Shown: one piece after another, positions 63,408 to 64,000 of the stretch
Position numbering within the stretch: position 1 is the stretch's first letter
How the letters are laid out: the number at the start of each line of letters is the position of its first letter
From: Limnephilus marmoratus
Taxonomy: Eukaryota; Arthropoda; Insecta; Trichoptera; Limnephilidae
Assembly: GCA_917880885.1 (NCBI GenBank)
Contig: OU862919.1
Coordinates: 17,750,001-17,814,000, forward strand
Length of the DNA stretch: 64,000 nucleotides
Direction: 5' to 3'
Made by a program: the position numbers and the translations under genes
The notes under the pieces: generated by a model
What the model was told of the DNA's origin: nothing
The model's input: only the letters and a program-made list of their open reading frames with translations
Database searches by the model: none

Positions 63408-64000
63408 AAAAATGTAAAAAAACGGTCGCACAATCTGCTTATCAAAAAACATGCTAACAAATTTTAAAGCCTTCTGAAATATGTTATATTCATGAGTGAC
63501 GCAATTTCTCTATTTGGGTTCGCAGTTTGAGCCCTAAATCGTACGCCAACGCCTGTTTTCGCATGTTAAATGAACCAGAAGATGTATTTTTGGATTTTAC
63601 GACTGGATTGTTTGTGTTGACCCCATCGGCTGGCATCACGAGATGTGATTGCGCTTGGTCATTTTACGCTGACGCACATTTATTGGCTCGAATATTTGAT
63701 TATTTTCACCAATAAATCGTTCCGAACCGATCGAAAGCGTTCTCTCACGAATTTGCAAGCGCAAAAATTGGCAAGTGAAAATGAATTTAATTTAAAAATG
63801 ATATTTGATTGAAGTCTACCAAGTTTGATATAACATATTATGCAATAAATCATTTTGGTTTTTATCACAGATATATATTCAAATGCAAAATAGATATGTT
63901 ATGATGTCCGCGCAACTGTCGGCGGACTACGACCTAGTCAGAATAGTTTGCATTCGAAAAGTTTTTCATTTCGTTGATTTTTTGAAGGTGTGCATTAGTA
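63408..64000. other. Nothing recognised
   Basis: No supported gene or repeat partner to the window end. Confidence 0.4.

Overview
The window is a repeat-dominated piece of an AT-rich animal nuclear genome, almost certainly an arthropod and probably an insect. The evidence is the element mix: I-type, CR1-like and Jockey-like LINEs, two mariner-type families, piggyBac, a hAT-type TIR element, Helitrons with the ATGAATCG/CTAGT ends common in insects, a Penelope-like element and tRNA-headed SINEs. I found no intact host protein-coding gene and no bacterial-style operon, rRNA or CRISPR array. Every long open frame I could identify belongs to a mobile element, and most are truncated or broken.

Layout. 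0-1.2 kb: an insertion carrying three tRNA-like genes, bounded by a 13-14 bp target duplication. 1.2-4.9 kb: small palindromic repeats, a hammerhead-like repeat, a tRNA-headed SINE. 5.0-10.2 kb: a hAT-like element (8-bp duplication GTCTAGAT) filled by a minus-strand LINE, itself interrupted by a CR1-like LINE and two head-to-tail Helitrons. 10.9-16 kb: SINE-like family B, a decayed tRNA-bearing palindrome, a Helitron, a second hammerhead-like repeat. 16.5-27 kb: a nested stack in which an I-type LINE (ORF1 with three zinc knuckles, then EN-RT-RNase H) has inserted into a CR1-like LINE with a 12-bp duplication and was then hit by two further LINEs. 28.3-29.9 kb: a decayed piggyBac. 30-34 kb: a purine-rich Helitron, an internally deleted mariner relative, a TIR element, family B, and a Helitron containing a second type of tRNA-bearing insertion. 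34.3-35.6 kb: three near-perfect tandem 415-bp units, each with a tRNA-like gene, bounded by a 13-bp duplication. 36-49 kb: family B, TIR elements, LINE ends, a Penelope-like element with a hammerhead core, a SINE inside a LINE, a minisatellite. 49-64 kb: two mariner-type elements, several LINE 3' ends, family B, and single-copy-looking AT-rich DNA.

The most unusual content is the tRNA-bearing insertions at 28-1159, 13115-13320, 33474-33846 and 34278-35628. Three of the four have direct target-site duplications of 13-16 bp, inverted-repeat arms, and a complete cloverleaf-like tRNA gene inside rather than at the head as in a SINE. One exists as a tandem array inserted as a unit; another has two units direct and one inverted. 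No coding capacity is visible, so their mobility must be supplied from elsewhere. The resemblance of an inverted stub plus tandem units to Penelope-like architecture is an inference.

The second theme is RNA structure at LINE ends. LINE-A and the unrelated body of family B share one nested-hairpin 3' tail, which fits a LINE and the SINE it mobilises. All family assignments come from reading motifs; no database search was possible.
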